Notes: a model not told the origin generated them from the letters alone. 38,029 bases of DNA from CAZXEJ01 sp964639895 (GCA_964639895.1 CAZXEJ010000021.1:1-38029); one strand, 5' to 3'. Shown: positions 14,935 to 23,726, numbered from the stretch's first letter. Numbers and translations are program-made.

Positions 14935-17670
14935 CTATATCTTCTCGATCCTGGCCGCCAACTTCTTGAAGTCGACCTGGCCCGAGACCGGGTCGAACGC
15001 CCTGTGAGATACGGCGTTCACCAGCCACCGATTCTTTCTCGGGTCGGCCGAATCGGCCACCGACAGGTTCCAGGGGCTGAACATGTAGCCCTTGGGCACG
15101 GTGTTCCTGGCGGGCTTGACGACGGAATCGAGCCCGATCGATACCCGGGCCTGGTACTCACCGCGTCTGGTGACCACGCGGACCCACTCGCCGTCCTTCA
15201 CCCCCAGGGCGCGGGCGTCGTCGGGGTGCATCTCGATGTACTGCTCGGGCACGAGCTTGCGCGTGGTGCCGGAGCGGATGGTCTTGGCCGTGTGGAAGTG
15301 CTCGTAGACGACACCCAGGCCGAGCCAGTAGGGGTACTTGTCCTTGGGCACCTCGTCCCACCGCCTACCCTGGTATTCGAAGTCCGGCAGCTCGGGCGTA
15401 AGCGCCATGTCGCGCGCCTTGACGAGGAGCGGGATGTTGTCGATAGCATAGAAGCCCTTGTCCTCGCCCATACGCATGAGCTGGCGCGTTATCTCCTCGC
15501 GCTGCGAGTAGTCCTGGTCGCAGAAGAACATGTGGAGCTTGCCGTCCTTCTTCCGGAAGGCACCGTAGGGCTTGTCGGGCCAGTTGCCCTCCTGCCCCAT
15601 GTAGCGGCGCTTGGCCCCTCCCTTCATCGCTATCTCGGCCGTGGGAGCAGGCCACTGTATGCCGCGCAGGTCACGCAGCTGCTGGTAGAGCCCCTTGCCG
15701 GTCATCTTCTCGACTTCGAGCATGCCGGTGAGATCGGCGTCCGTACCCTTGGAGGCCTTGACGAAGTCGCGGAATACCTCCTCGGGATCGTAGAAGCCGT
15801 TGGCCTTCTTCTTGTAAGGGAATATACGGTCGGCGTCGAGCCCCAGCTTGCGGGCGATGAGCTTGCCCTTGTCGATCACCATGTCGAGGTCGGGCTTAGT
15901 TCCCTTGATGGGGTTGGCTGTGCCGTCACACACGTAGAGGCGCCGCTCGGACTGTATGTAGACGCCTCCCACCCACTCGCCCCACGTGGCCGCCGGCAGT
16001 ATCACGTCGGCATAAAGGTTGTTGGGGGCGTGGCGGTAGATCTCCTGCGCCACGGTGAAGCAGCGCGCCAGCGCCGGCCGGACGAGGTTTTGGCTGTCGG
16101 GCAGGTCGATGTGGGTGGCGTAGATGAGGAAGAACGCGTGCACCTCGCCCTTCAGCGCGCGCTCGAGCATGCCGATGGCCATGCCCTGGTTGCTCTGGGA
16201 CGCCACCTTGTCGAGGCGCTCGGGCGGAATACCCCACAGCTCGGCTATCTTGCGCCGGTGGGCGACGTTGCCCAGCCCCTCGTTGAAGGGGAGCCGTCCC
16301 GTCAGGCCACCCGTCAGCCGCTCACCCATGGCGTTGGGTTGTCCGGTCTGCGAATGGGCCCCGCAGCCGGGACGGCCGATGTTCCCCGTGAGCGCCATTA
16401 GATTGACGAGGCTCACGGTGTTGTTCTGGCCGTGTATGTGCTGGTTGTAGCCGATACCCCAGAATGTGAGCACCCCACCGCGGCCGCGTTCCCTGCCCTT
16501 GATGCTGGCCTCGGCCCACACCTTCGCCACTTTGTAGATGTCCTCGGCCGGCACCATTGTCATGTGCTCGACCTTCTTCGGGTCGAACTTGGCCTTTACC
16601 TTCTCGATGTAGTCCTCCCAGCCGACTACGTACTTGCGCAGGAAGTCGTAGTCGACGGCGCGCGGGTACTTCTCGAGTATGGCGTAGGCCAGGGCGTTGT
16701 GGATGGAGATGTCGCCGTTTATGGTCTGGAAGTGGTAAGAGTTGCCCGGGTTTATCTCCTCCAGTCCCTGCACGGTGCCGGTACGGCGCGGGTCGACGAC
16801 CAGCGTGGGTATGTTCTTGAGCTTCTTGTAGTCGGCCACGCGCCAGAACAGGATGGGATGGGAGCCGCGTGCGTTGTGGCCCCAGAACGTGATCATGTCG
16901 GCCAACTCTATGTCGTCGTAACAGGTGGCCGGAGTGTCGGAGCCGAATGTCTTGAAGTACCCGGTCACGGCAGACGTCATGCACATCCGCGCGTTGGCCT
17001 CGATGGTGTTCGAGCCGATCACCCCCTTCATGAGGATGTTCTCCAGGTATTGCGCCTCGAGGGGGAGCTGCCCGGAACCGTAGAGTCCGACGGAGTTGCC
17101 ACCGTACTTGTTTATTATCTCCACTATCTTGTCGGCCACCAGCTCCTCGGCCTCCTCCCACGTGGCCTCGCGGAAGTCACTGGGATCGAAGCTGCCCTTG
17201 GTCTTCGATACATGTCCTGTAATGGGGTCGGACATATCCTTGCGGATGAGCGGCTTCGTCAGCCTGTCCACATAAATGGCCTCGGCCGAGGCGAGCCCCT
17301 TGATGCACTGAAGCCCCTTGTTCGTGGGATGGTCCTTATCGGGTATGACACCCACGATGCGGCCGCCTTTTACCTGTATGATGGTGCCGCAGCCGACACC
17401 GCAGTAGGGACAGGCCGACAGAAGGTTGGTCTTCGACGTATTATTCGTGAGCTCGTACTCCTCCTGGGCAAACCCCTTCTTGCTCCGCGCCCCCATCACC
17501 GCGCCCAGCGCCGTGGCCGCAATCCCCATCCCGGCCGACGCCTTAAGAAACCCGCGGCGGCCGATTCCGGCGTTCAAGAAATCGAACGCCGACGACGGCT
17601 TGTCCGTAATCTCCAAGCGCCTTGCTTCCTCGAGGCTGAGGCGCCCGCCTTTGCCGTTTTGACCCTTCAT
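14935..17670 (-). CDS. napA: NapA-type periplasmic nitrate reductase, Mo-bisMGD catalytic subunit
   Basis: A 911-residue molybdopterin oxidoreductase. The N-terminal [4Fe-4S] motif is C-x2-C-x3-C-x27-C (Cys87, 90, 94, 122). The molybdenum ligand is Cys230 in NARMCMTSAVTGYFKTFG, followed by CYDDIELAD and HPILFWRV, the NapA pattern. The C-terminus has EHFHTAKTIRSG and the cofactor-binding MHPDDARALGVKDGEWV. A Tat signal GRRGFLKASAG starts only at residue 37, after an unusual hydrophilic extension. The ATG at 17670 has GGAGGTGA 7 bases upstream; a TTG 18 bases further upstream is less likely. Expected reaction: nitrate to nitrite in the periplasm. A closely related substrate cannot be excluded, because NapB, NapC and NapD are not encoded here. 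The adjoining molybdenum cofactor genes fit its needs. Confidence 0.88.
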   Translation of the reverse strand: MKGQNGKGGRLSLEEARRLEITDKPSSAFDFLNAGIGRRGFLKASAGMGIAATALGAVMGARSKKGFAQEEYELTNNTSKTNLLSACPYCGVGCGTIIQVKGGRIVGVIPDKDHPTNKGLQCIKGLASAEAIYVDRLTKPLIRKDMSDPITGHVSKTKGSFDPSDFREATWEEAEELVADKIVEIINKYGGNSVGLYGSGQLPLEAQYLENILMKGVIGSNTIEANARMCMTSAVTGYFKTFGSDTPATCYDDIELADMITFWGHNARGSHPILFWRVADYKKLKNIPTLVVDPRRTGTVQGLEEINPGNSYHFQTINGDISIHNALAYAILEKYPRAVDYDFLRKYVVGWEDYIEKVKAKFDPKKVEHMTMVPAEDIYKVAKVWAEASIKGRERGRGGVLTFWGIGYNQHIHGQNNTVSLVNLMALTGNIGRPGCGAHSQTGQPNAMGERLTGGLTGRLPFNEGLGNVAHRRKIAELWGIPPERLDKVASQSNQGMAIGMLERALKGEVHAFFLIYATHIDLPDSQNLVRPALARCFTVAQEIYRHAPNNLYADVILPAATWGEWVGGVYIQSERRLYVCDGTANPIKGTKPDLDMVIDKGKLIARKLGLDADRIFPYKKKANGFYDPEEVFRDFVKASKGTDADLTGMLEVEKMTGKGLYQQLRDLRGIQWPAPTAEIAMKGGAKRRYMGQEGNWPDKPYGAFRKKDGKLHMFFCDQDYSQREEITRQLMRMGEDKGFYAIDNIPLLVKARDMALTPELPDFEYQGRRWDEVPKDKYPYWLGLGVVYEHFHTAKTIRSGTTRKLVPEQYIEMHPDDARALGVKDGEWVRVVTRRGEYQARVSIGLDSVVKPARNTVPKGYMFSPWNLSVADSADPRKNRWLVNAVSHRAFDPVSGQVDFKKLAARIEKI

Positions 17671-17774
17671 AATCCTGTCACCTCCCAAGTGGGTTGTTTT
17701 TCATACCGTTGATTGTCCCATATTGCCTTTCCCAGCCCGTACTTTCCACCCCCCGGGGGCAGGGCTCCTTTGCG

Positions 17775-19247
17775 TTAGAAGTTCAATATGGCCTGGACGT
17801 AGAACCAGTCCATGTGATCCTTCTTCTCGAACACGGCGCTCACGCCGTCGGCTCCGAAGAAGTGGGAATAGCCCACGTCGAGCGCGGCATACTTCACGGG
17901 CTTGTACTTCAGCGTGAGGTCGAGTTCACCGCCCATGTTCTTGTCCACGGTGTTGCCCGGAGCCGGGGCGATGAAGGCGTAGCCGAACACGTCGTTGTTG
18001 AACGGGCCAGAACCGGCCACCCACACCTCGTCACCCGAAGCCAGCCTGAAGTAGTGGCCGTCGACGATGAACTTCACCCGGGGTGCAGGGGCCAGGATGA
18101 TCTGCGCGTAGTAGTCGATGAGGTTGCTGAGAGCGAACGAATCCATGTAGCCGTAGAACTTGTGGTTCGTAGGCACCATGTTGAAGAACGTGTTGTTGTC
18201 GCCGTCGGTGGGGTCGTCGTCACCGGAGGCATAGGCCACGCCCACCCTGATCCACGGCCGCCACGGATAGGCGACGAACTGGTATCCGAGCTCGGCAATA
18301 ATGCTGTAGGCCATCTGGTCGAGTGTGCCGAAATCGCCGAACTGGACGGCCGCCCACAGCATGGCGTCCACTTGGCCGCCCCCCACGTCGTAGACGCCCA
18401 CGGCGTTACCGCCCAAGGTGTTGAGCTTCAGATTGTCGCCGGCCAGGGCCTTGGCCGGGTCACGGTTGTCGTAGTAGTAGTAGTTGAACACCCGGAACTC
18501 GGTGGCGGGAACGAGCACGCCGCGCTTGAGCGTAACCGATCCGCCCACAATGACTACGTTGTCCAGCCACTTGTAGCCGTCGTCGAAATCGAACCCGCCC
18601 TGCAGCACGTTCACGGCGAGCACGTTGACGTTGATGAACTCGTCCGTGAAACCTACCGAGCCGCCGTCATAGCGTCTGCCGATGTTGACCCAGTCCCAGT
18701 TGCCGATCAGCCTCTCCGAGAGGCGGACCTTCTTGACCCAGTCGAACTTGGGATCTCCGTAGAGCACCTCGGTCCCTTCCTTAATGCCCATGCGGCCGAG
18801 CTTTATGTAGAAGCCGTCCGCCGGCAGGCCCCGCACCTCGAGCGTCGCCTCGGCCAGGTAGAGCGCCCCGGGGTCTTGGTCGGCTCCGCTGGCTGCGAAG
18901 TATAGTGCACCCGGGCCGAAGGCGCCGTTGGTGGGAAAGTCGACGGCCTGCACGCCCTGTCCCATCACGTGGAACTTGACGTTGTCGAACGTCACGTCCA
19001 CATAGCCGCGTGCACGCACGAGGAAGAAGTCGTAGACGTCGTCCCGCGGTGTCGTCTGACGGTCGAACGTGCTCCATGCCTCGTTGCGGAACCTGAGCTT
19101 GAGGCCCGCCTTTACGTGGTTGGCGATGAACGAATCGACGGCCCCGTCCAGCTCAGAGGACCGCGCCCACGGCGCACCAAGCAGGCACACGAATGAGACC
19201 GATACAAACACAACCAAAGCGGAAAGCAGGTGACGTGTTGCGGACAT
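17775..19247 (-). CDS. Outer-membrane beta-barrel porin, alginate-export (AlgE)-like
   Basis: A 490-residue protein with a signal peptide (about 1-30, ending in PWARS), an alternating beta-strand pattern throughout, and a C-terminal strand ending in aromatic Phe (DWFYVQAILNF), the outer-membrane insertion signal. Segments such as LKLRFRNEAWSTFDR near the N-terminus and YIKLGRMGIKEGTEVLYGD are typical of the alginate_exp barrel family, which also includes porins of unrelated respiratory loci. The ATG at 19247 follows GGAGGAGG. It precedes napA by 104 bases on the same strand, so it is probably co-transcribed and may let nitrate or nitrite cross the outer membrane; this is inference from position. 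Confidence 0.8.
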   Translation of the reverse strand: MSATRHLLSALVVFVSVSFVCLLGAPWARSSELDGAVDSFIANHVKAGLKLRFRNEAWSTFDRQTTPRDDVYDFFLVRARGYVDVTFDNVKFHVMGQGVQAVDFPTNGAFGPGALYFAASGADQDPGALYLAEATLEVRGLPADGFYIKLGRMGIKEGTEVLYGDPKFDWVKKVRLSERLIGNWDWVNIGRRYDGGSVGFTDEFINVNVLAVNVLQGGFDFDDGYKWLDNVVIVGGSVTLKRGVLVPATEFRVFNYYYYDNRDPAKALAGDNLKLNTLGGNAVGVYDVGGGQVDAMLWAAVQFGDFGTLDQMAYSIIAELGYQFVAYPWRPWIRVGVAYASGDDDPTDGDNNTFFNMVPTNHKFYGYMDSFALSNLIDYYAQIILAPAPRVKFIVDGHYFRLASGDEVWVAGSGPFNNDVFGYAFIAPAPGNTVDKNMGGELDLTLKYKPVKYAALDVGYSHFFGADGVSAVFEKKDHMDWFYVQAILNF

Positions 19248-19610
19248 TGGTTCCTCCTCCCTGGTCTATGGTTTGTCGGCCACGCGACCGTCCGGACGCA
19301 ACAACACGGTCAGGACGCGGACGTCCCGGCGGGGGACTTCGCGTCCCATACAACGGCAACCGATTGTTACGAGGATTTCACCCGCCGCAAGAAGATTGAG
19401 CGGCGGTGCGGGAAAGGCGGCGTGGTCGGTACAACGAACAGGTGTCATCAGCATGAGCCAACTATTAAAAAGCCCCATCCGCCCGCCTTCCCGGTTTAGG
19501 CGAGCGGTGCTGAGACACCTTGGTAAAATATCTACCAGGAGCGGAATCGGATGTAAAGGGGTAGCGGAACAATTCCGGTCAAATCCCCTCTCCCCCAAGT
19601 CCCGGGGTGC
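19248..19610. other. Leader region between fused napH gene and porin gene
   Basis: About 360 bases with no gene. It contains a candidate promoter with an overlapping palindrome (19518-19557) and a hairpin with 8-base arms, one of them a G-T pair (GCCCGCCT 19481-19488 with AGGCGAGC 19498-19505). On the - strand a T-run follows this hairpin only after a gap of about ten bases, so it is at best a weak terminator or leader structure. Confidence 0.4.
19518..19557 (-). promoter_or_regulatory. Candidate promoter and operator for the porin-nap genes
   Basis: On the - strand TTTACA (19557-19552), a 17-base spacer and TAGATA (19534-19529) form a possible promoter. The -10 lies inside an inverted repeat, TGGTA-N7-TACCA, extended imperfectly by CC(T)T/AAGG. 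A palindrome covering the -10 is a common layout for a repressor site. The transcript would have a leader of about 275 bases. Confidence 0.35.
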
Positions 19611-21005
19611 TCAGAACCTGCGCGGAGGATAGCGGAAACTCACGTCGACGGGCGGAAACCTCCCTTCCGGGGAGCTTATCACGAACCTGTACGCCTCATA
19701 GGGCCGGTAATCGAACTCCATCGCATATGTGCTTCGACGCCTTATCGATATGGGATCGGTCACGGTGGAGAAGCGCTCGCTGGCCTGAAGCCTGGTGCGG
19801 CTGTATACGGCTATATCCAGAGGGGCATCGAATATGCGCCCCCCCTCTCGTATGTGCACGTAGAAGGTGAGCTTGCCCGGGGCGTATTCGCGGCTCGTCC
19901 TACCCGCCACGGCGTAGTAGATCTCAAACTCGGAACCGTCCTCGCCTCTTACGACGGCGTCCCCCTCGTAGAACGTCTTGACGGCGAGCTCTTCGTAGTA
20001 GGCCTCCCCTTCGTGGGGCCCCTCGGCTATTGCCCGACCCGAGGGCGCTGCGAGCAGGAGCAACACCACGGCAGCGGCGGCCACCGCGGCCTTAAGCCCT
20101 ATGCGCTGCGAAGGGCAGCCCTCCATGCACCGCAGGCACAGATCGCACCTCGGGTCCTCGATCCACGTCTTCGGGGCGAGCCCCAGCCAGCAGCGGTCCA
20201 CGCATACCGTACACTCCTTGGGGCAACTCGTCCCCGACACATGGTGCAGCCGCACCAACCTGCGGCGGCCGACGTAGCTGAGAAAGATGCCCGTAGGGCA
20301 TAGGTAGCGGCAGAAATGGCCCGGACGGGCTAACTCGTACCCCACCACGCCGAGCACGAGCACACCCCACACGGTCCATCCGCCCCAGAGAACGAAGTCT
20401 GATACCGCATGCTGGACGAGCGCAGGGGGAAGAAGGTACTGCAACACCATGGGGTTGGTCCCTACGACGACGAAGAGCAGGGCGACGTAGAGGAGACGGC
20501 CACGGCGCAAGGAGGCGCGGACGGGCGGTTGACCGCGCAGGTGCCGGCCGAAGAGCCGGCGTTGCAGCCTCTGGTTGAGCGACGAGAAAAGTGACATGGG
20601 ACACACGTAGCCGCAGTAGACGCGCCCCAGGAAGAAGGCAAGCCCCATGGCTACGGCGAAGGTGAAGAGGAAGACGGCGTTCCATGAGCGCGGGTGAGCC
20701 AGCGAGCCCACGGCGTGGACGGCTACGGTTAGAGGCTCAGCGAAGATGAAGGGGAACAATTTGAGCGAGTACGGCCCTCCGGAGACGTTGTCGTAGAGGG
20801 GTTGGAGGCGGCGGCGCAGCCTGCGATCGTAGCGTGTGAGAAACGATTCCGCGGACTCCGAGCGCAAGACGGGTGAGCGCGGATAGGGATAGGGGTTCTG
20901 ATGGTATGTGCGTACCAGCTGGAACAGGGGGCTCAAGAGCAACACCGCCAGGACAAACCCCTGTATGACGCGCCTCACCGCAGGCAGAAGAACCCTAAGC
21001 CGCAT
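19611..21005 (-). CDS. NapH-like polyferredoxin fused to periplasmic beta domain
   Basis: A 464-residue protein. Residues 1-305 form a NapH-like membrane ferredoxin with loops YCGYVCPMSLFSS and FCRYLCPTGIFLS and cysteine groups CPKECTVCVDRC and CDLCLRCMEGCPSQ. A further membrane helix (about 306-328) leads to a C-terminal periplasmic beta-rich domain of about 135 residues that looks FixH/YtkA-like. In module 1 the NapH protein and a small periplasmic protein are separate, overlapping genes (12612-13613 and 12020-12625), so this gene appears to be the fused equivalent. The start at 21005 overlaps the napG-like stop by 11 bases, showing coupling. Probably part of a second quinol dehydrogenase of the nap locus. 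Confidence 0.8.
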   Translation of the reverse strand: MRLRVLLPAVRRVIQGFVLAVLLLSPLFQLVRTYHQNPYPYPRSPVLRSESAESFLTRYDRRLRRRLQPLYDNVSGGPYSLKLFPFIFAEPLTVAVHAVGSLAHPRSWNAVFLFTFAVAMGLAFFLGRVYCGYVCPMSLFSSLNQRLQRRLFGRHLRGQPPVRASLRRGRLLYVALLFVVVGTNPMVLQYLLPPALVQHAVSDFVLWGGWTVWGVLVLGVVGYELARPGHFCRYLCPTGIFLSYVGRRRLVRLHHVSGTSCPKECTVCVDRCWLGLAPKTWIEDPRCDLCLRCMEGCPSQRIGLKAAVAAAAVVLLLLAAPSGRAIAEGPHEGEAYYEELAVKTFYEGDAVVRGEDGSEFEIYYAVAGRTSREYAPGKLTFYVHIREGGRIFDAPLDIAVYSRTRLQASERFSTVTDPISIRRRSTYAMEFDYRPYEAYRFVISSPEGRFPPVDVSFRYPPRRF

Positions 21006-21603
21006 GGCGACCTCCCCTCCCGGCCACGACCATTATGGCCGACGGAAACTGCGGGCAACGCTCCTCGCAGCGGCCGCACCCTATGCAGTGGTCTTCGTCG
21101 ACGACGGGCTTGGCCCTGGGTACCAGGGTTATGGCCTTCCCCTTCAGGGGGCACGCGTCGTGGCAGACGCCGCATATCCTGCCGTTGTAAGACAGGCAGT
21201 TGGTCTTCACCACGACGGCCGTACCCATGCGCACGTGCCGGGCGATCTCGTCCATGTCGCGTTCTATGGGAGAGAGCGCCCCTGTGGGACAGATGTGGGT
21301 GCAGTTCATGCAAAGGTTGCACGAGCGAAGGCGTGTGTTCAGATACGGCGTTCCGGCGAGGCGCGGGCTCTCGAGAAGGGTGAAGAAACGGATGCAACCG
21401 GCTTGGCATACGTTGGCACATGCGCGGCAGCGAATGCAGTCGGCAAGGAACCGCTCCTCGGGCCCCGCCCCCGGCGGGCGGACATACCTGAAGGGGGGAC
21501 GGCGCCTGGGAAAGAGAAAGTCGAAAAGGCGAACCAGCTGGAACACGACCGGAAGGACGAGAAGGGGCAAGAACCAGAGAAGCCGTCTGCGAGTGAGTTT
21601 CAT
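20995..21603 (-). CDS. NapG-like ferredoxin, module 2
   Basis: A 202-residue protein with an N-terminal anchor (MKLTRRRLLWFLPLLVLP) and four cluster motifs: CIRCRACANVCQAGC, CNLCMNCTHICPTGAL, CLSYNGRICGVCHDACP and CIGCGRCEERCPQFP. It is the paralogue of the napG at 13627-14199, with the same motif order and spacing. The ATG at 21603 was chosen because the frame further upstream lacks family features; the G-rich stretch just before it can serve as a ribosome site. It is the first gene of the - strand run, with a possible promoter (TTGCCC, 16 bases, TAGATT at 21635-21630) about 26 bases before the start. It overlaps the fused NapH gene by 11 bases and probably forms a complex with it. Confidence 0.82.
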   Translation of the reverse strand: MKLTRRRLLWFLPLLVLPVVFQLVRLFDFLFPRRRPPFRYVRPPGAGPEERFLADCIRCRACANVCQAGCIRFFTLLESPRLAGTPYLNTRLRSCNLCMNCTHICPTGALSPIERDMDEIARHVRMGTAVVVKTNCLSYNGRICGVCHDACPLKGKAITLVPRAKPVVDEDHCIGCGRCEERCPQFPSAIMVVAGRGGRHAA

Positions 21604-22029
21604 CGCCCATCCCCCCCGCGGGGAAGAATAATCTACCAGAAAAGGACCGAGGGGCAAACGGCGGCCCCTGTGACGCAAGCCTCGAGGCACCCCTGCCGGC
21701 AGGCCGCTAAGAGGTGGGTGGGAAAAGGAAAAGTAACACGCGCCGCGGCTCCTGCGGCGAGCCGAGGGGATAAGGGAAGCGGCCCGAGACACGCGACGCC
21801 GTATGGCCGTTCGCACCTGCACCGGACGCCCCGACCACTCCCCCCTTGCCGAACCAGAAGGTGTGAGAAGCATCGGCTCGCCCGCTCCAAATCCACATGA
21901 CGGCACACCCACCCCCCCTTGCGGGATGGGGCCGAAGATGGCAGGATGATAGCCGAGGGCGACGCATGCCGCTCAAGCGAGGGCAGAGGTTCGCATCCTC
22001 TACACCCACTCGGCCGCCCCGAACACGGA
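21604..22029. promoter_or_regulatory. Divergent intergenic region, napG-like and moaD
   Basis: About 425 bases between divergent genes. Close to moaD it has nested inverted repeats: GCCGAG (21952-21957) with CTCGGC (22009-22014) enclosing AGAGG-TTCGCAT-CCTCT (21985-22001). The inner hairpin resembles a tRNA T-arm, but no acceptor or anticodon arm fits. The possibility of a regulatory leader RNA for moaD is noted. The other half has a weak - strand promoter for the napG-like gene. Confidence 0.3.
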
Positions 22030-22293
22030 ATGAGCACCATTAAGGTGAGGGTCCTCTATTTCGCCGTCCTCAGGGACGCGACCGGCCTTGAAGCCGAGAG
22101 CTTGGAGATCCCCTCGGAGACGACTGTATCAAGGCTTCTGGATCATGTAAAGCGGCTCCATCCGGGCGCGTCGGAGATGGTCGATCGTGCCCTTGTGGCC
22201 AGGAACCGAGAGTATGTCGACGGGGACTCCACGCTTGAAGAAGGCGACACGATAGCTCTCATCCCTCCGGTAAGCGGGGGCCGCATACCGTAG
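22030..22293 (+). CDS. moaD: MoaD, molybdopterin synthase small subunit
   Basis: An 87-residue ubiquitin-like protein: VRVLYFAVLRDATGLE at the start, then LLDHVKRLHPG, VARNREYVD and EGDTIALIPPVSGG. MoaD carries sulfur as a C-terminal glycine thiocarboxylate and donates it to precursor Z in the MoaD-MoaE complex. Here Gly83-Gly84 are followed by Arg-Ile-Pro before the TAG stop, whereas MoaD must end in Gly-Gly to be adenylated. The coding sequence reads GGG GGC CGC ATA CCG TAG, so the extension is real in this sequence. It implies trimming, a second MoaD elsewhere, or a mutation that removed the stop. The gene stands alone on the + strand; no moeB homologue is in the window. Confidence 0.88.
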   Translation: MSTIKVRVLYFAVLRDATGLEAESLEIPSETTVSRLLDHVKRLHPGASEMVDRALVARNREYVDGDSTLEEGDTIALIPPVSGGRIP

Positions 22294-22478
22294 GCGGCAC
22301 CGAGGGAGGAACGGCGGCACATCGGAACAGGTCGCGCGACGCGTCTCATCCCGCCTTCGCGCCGCTCCGACATCCGGCTTCCCTGGCAGGAAGAGGCCAA
22401 CACCGTCTTACGACGTCAAGCCCGGCCGTCCACGGCTCGCTCCCGAGGAGCATGGGACCGCCGCCCGCCTCCGCAACC

Positions 22479-23726
22479 TCATAGAGACCGCCCACCCCAC
22501 CGGGCGGCACAGCCCAGACCCGGCAGCACCACGACCCTCACCCTCACACCGCGCCGAAGGTGCGTCTCTTCGGCCGGCGCCACGACCAATGCGTCCGAAG
22601 TGATGAGTGAGCACAACATGTTCGAGCCCTGCTTGGCAGCCGGGACCACCCGTACGCCGCCTTCCCCGCCCACGATACGTGCGAAAACGAACTGCGTCCT
22701 GCCGGCCGCCTTGCGCACCTCGCCGTCGAGCACGGCCTCGAGCTCCCGCGCAGCCACGCCGTCCAGCCCCCTCATCCTCCAGAGGGCCTCCCTCACATAG
22801 ACGTAGTAGCAGACGAGTGCAGAACCCGGATTGCCTGGAAGCCCGAACACCAGTTTGCCGTCCCTTCGGCCGAAGTAAAGCGGCTTTCCGGGCTTCTGCG
22901 CAACCCTCCAGAATAGGGGCTCGACGCCCAACCGCTCGAGCGAGCCCTTGACGAAGTCGTAGTCGCCCACCGACACTCCCCCCGTAACGAGCAAGACGTC
23001 GGCCCGGGCGAGCCCCTCGGCCAGCCGGTCGGCCAGAGCAACCGGGTCGTCGCCCACCCGGTATGTGGCCGCCACCTCGAACCCTTCGCACTCGAGAGCC
23101 GTACGCAACGTGTAGGTGTTTGCATCCCTCACCTTGCCCGCCTCGAGCGGCTCGCCCGGTGCGGCAACCTCGTCGCCCGTCACCACGACGGTCACACGTG
23201 GGTTGCGGTGGACCGCCGGACGGGCCACTCCCATTTCAGCCAAGAGGCCGGCCGCAGCAGGCGTCACCGGCTCGCCGCGCCTGAGCACCTTCTGGCCGGC
23301 CGCTACCTCCTCCCCCTTCCGGCGCACGTTATCCCCCTTTTCGACGCGACGGCGTATCCATACACGTCCGCCCTTCTCCACGGCGTCCTCACGCCTTACG
23401 ACGGCGTCGGCGCCGGCGGGCAACATGGCGCCCGTCATTATGCGGGCGCACTCACCCCTGCCCACGGTGAAAGACGGAGCATCGCCGGCCTTGACCTGCC
23501 ACCTGACGGCGAGCTCCACGCCCGTCTCCGAGTGGGGATGGGCCAGATCGGCGCTGCGGACGGCGTAACCGTCCATTGCCGAGTTCGTGAAAAAGGGGAT
23601 GTCGACGGGACTCACCACGTCTTCGGCAAGCACCAGGCCGCACGCTTCCTCCAAAGGCCTGTGTTCAACCTCCAGCGGGCGCGTGTTGCTTCTTACGAGC
23701 TCCAGCGCCTCGGCTACCGTTATCAC
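22479..23726 (-). CDS. moeA: MoeA, molybdopterin molybdotransferase
   Basis: A 415-residue protein with the MoeA layout: an N-terminal domain beginning ITVAEALELV, the NSAMDGYAVRSAD motif, GAMLPAGADAVVRRED, the MoCF-binding segment VTGDEV...GKVRDANTYTL, LLVTGGVSVGDYDFVK, the pterin loop FGLPGNPGSALVCYY, and a beta-rich C-terminal domain. It inserts molybdate into adenylylated molybdopterin. I chose GTG at 23726, preceded by GGAGAGG, because it gives the normal family start and length; frames upstream look noncoding. It converges on moaD and diverges from moaA, so it is transcribed on its own. Confidence 0.92.
   Translation of the reverse strand: MITVAEALELVRSNTRPLEVEHRPLEEACGLVLAEDVVSPVDIPFFTNSAMDGYAVRSADLAHPHSETGVELAVRWQVKAGDAPSFTVGRGECARIMTGAMLPAGADAVVRREDAVEKGGRVWIRRRVEKGDNVRRKGEEVAAGQKVLRRGEPVTPAAAGLLAEMGVARPAVHRNPRVTVVVTGDEVAAPGEPLEAGKVRDANTYTLRTALECEGFEVAATYRVGDDPVALADRLAEGLARADVLLVTGGVSVGDYDFVKGSLERLGVEPLFWRVAQKPGKPLYFGRRDGKLVFGLPGNPGSALVCYYVYVREALWRMRGLDGVAARELEAVLDGEVRKAAGRTQFVFARIVGGEGGVRVVPAAKQGSNMLCSLITSDALVVAPAEETHLRRGVRVRVVVLPGLGCAARWGGRSL

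Noticed and set aside
14749..18905. Very long open frames antisense to napA and the porin gene
   Set aside because: They are complements of GC-rich coding sequence, rich in Val, His, Arg and Gly in low-complexity fashion, and resemble no family, whereas the - strand genes are unmistakable.
21952..22014. tRNA gene suggested by AGAGG-TTCGCAT-CCTCT
   Set aside because: The T-loop lacks the conserved A58, the following bases ACACCCA have no matching 5' acceptor strand at the right distance, and no anticodon arm or CCA end is present.
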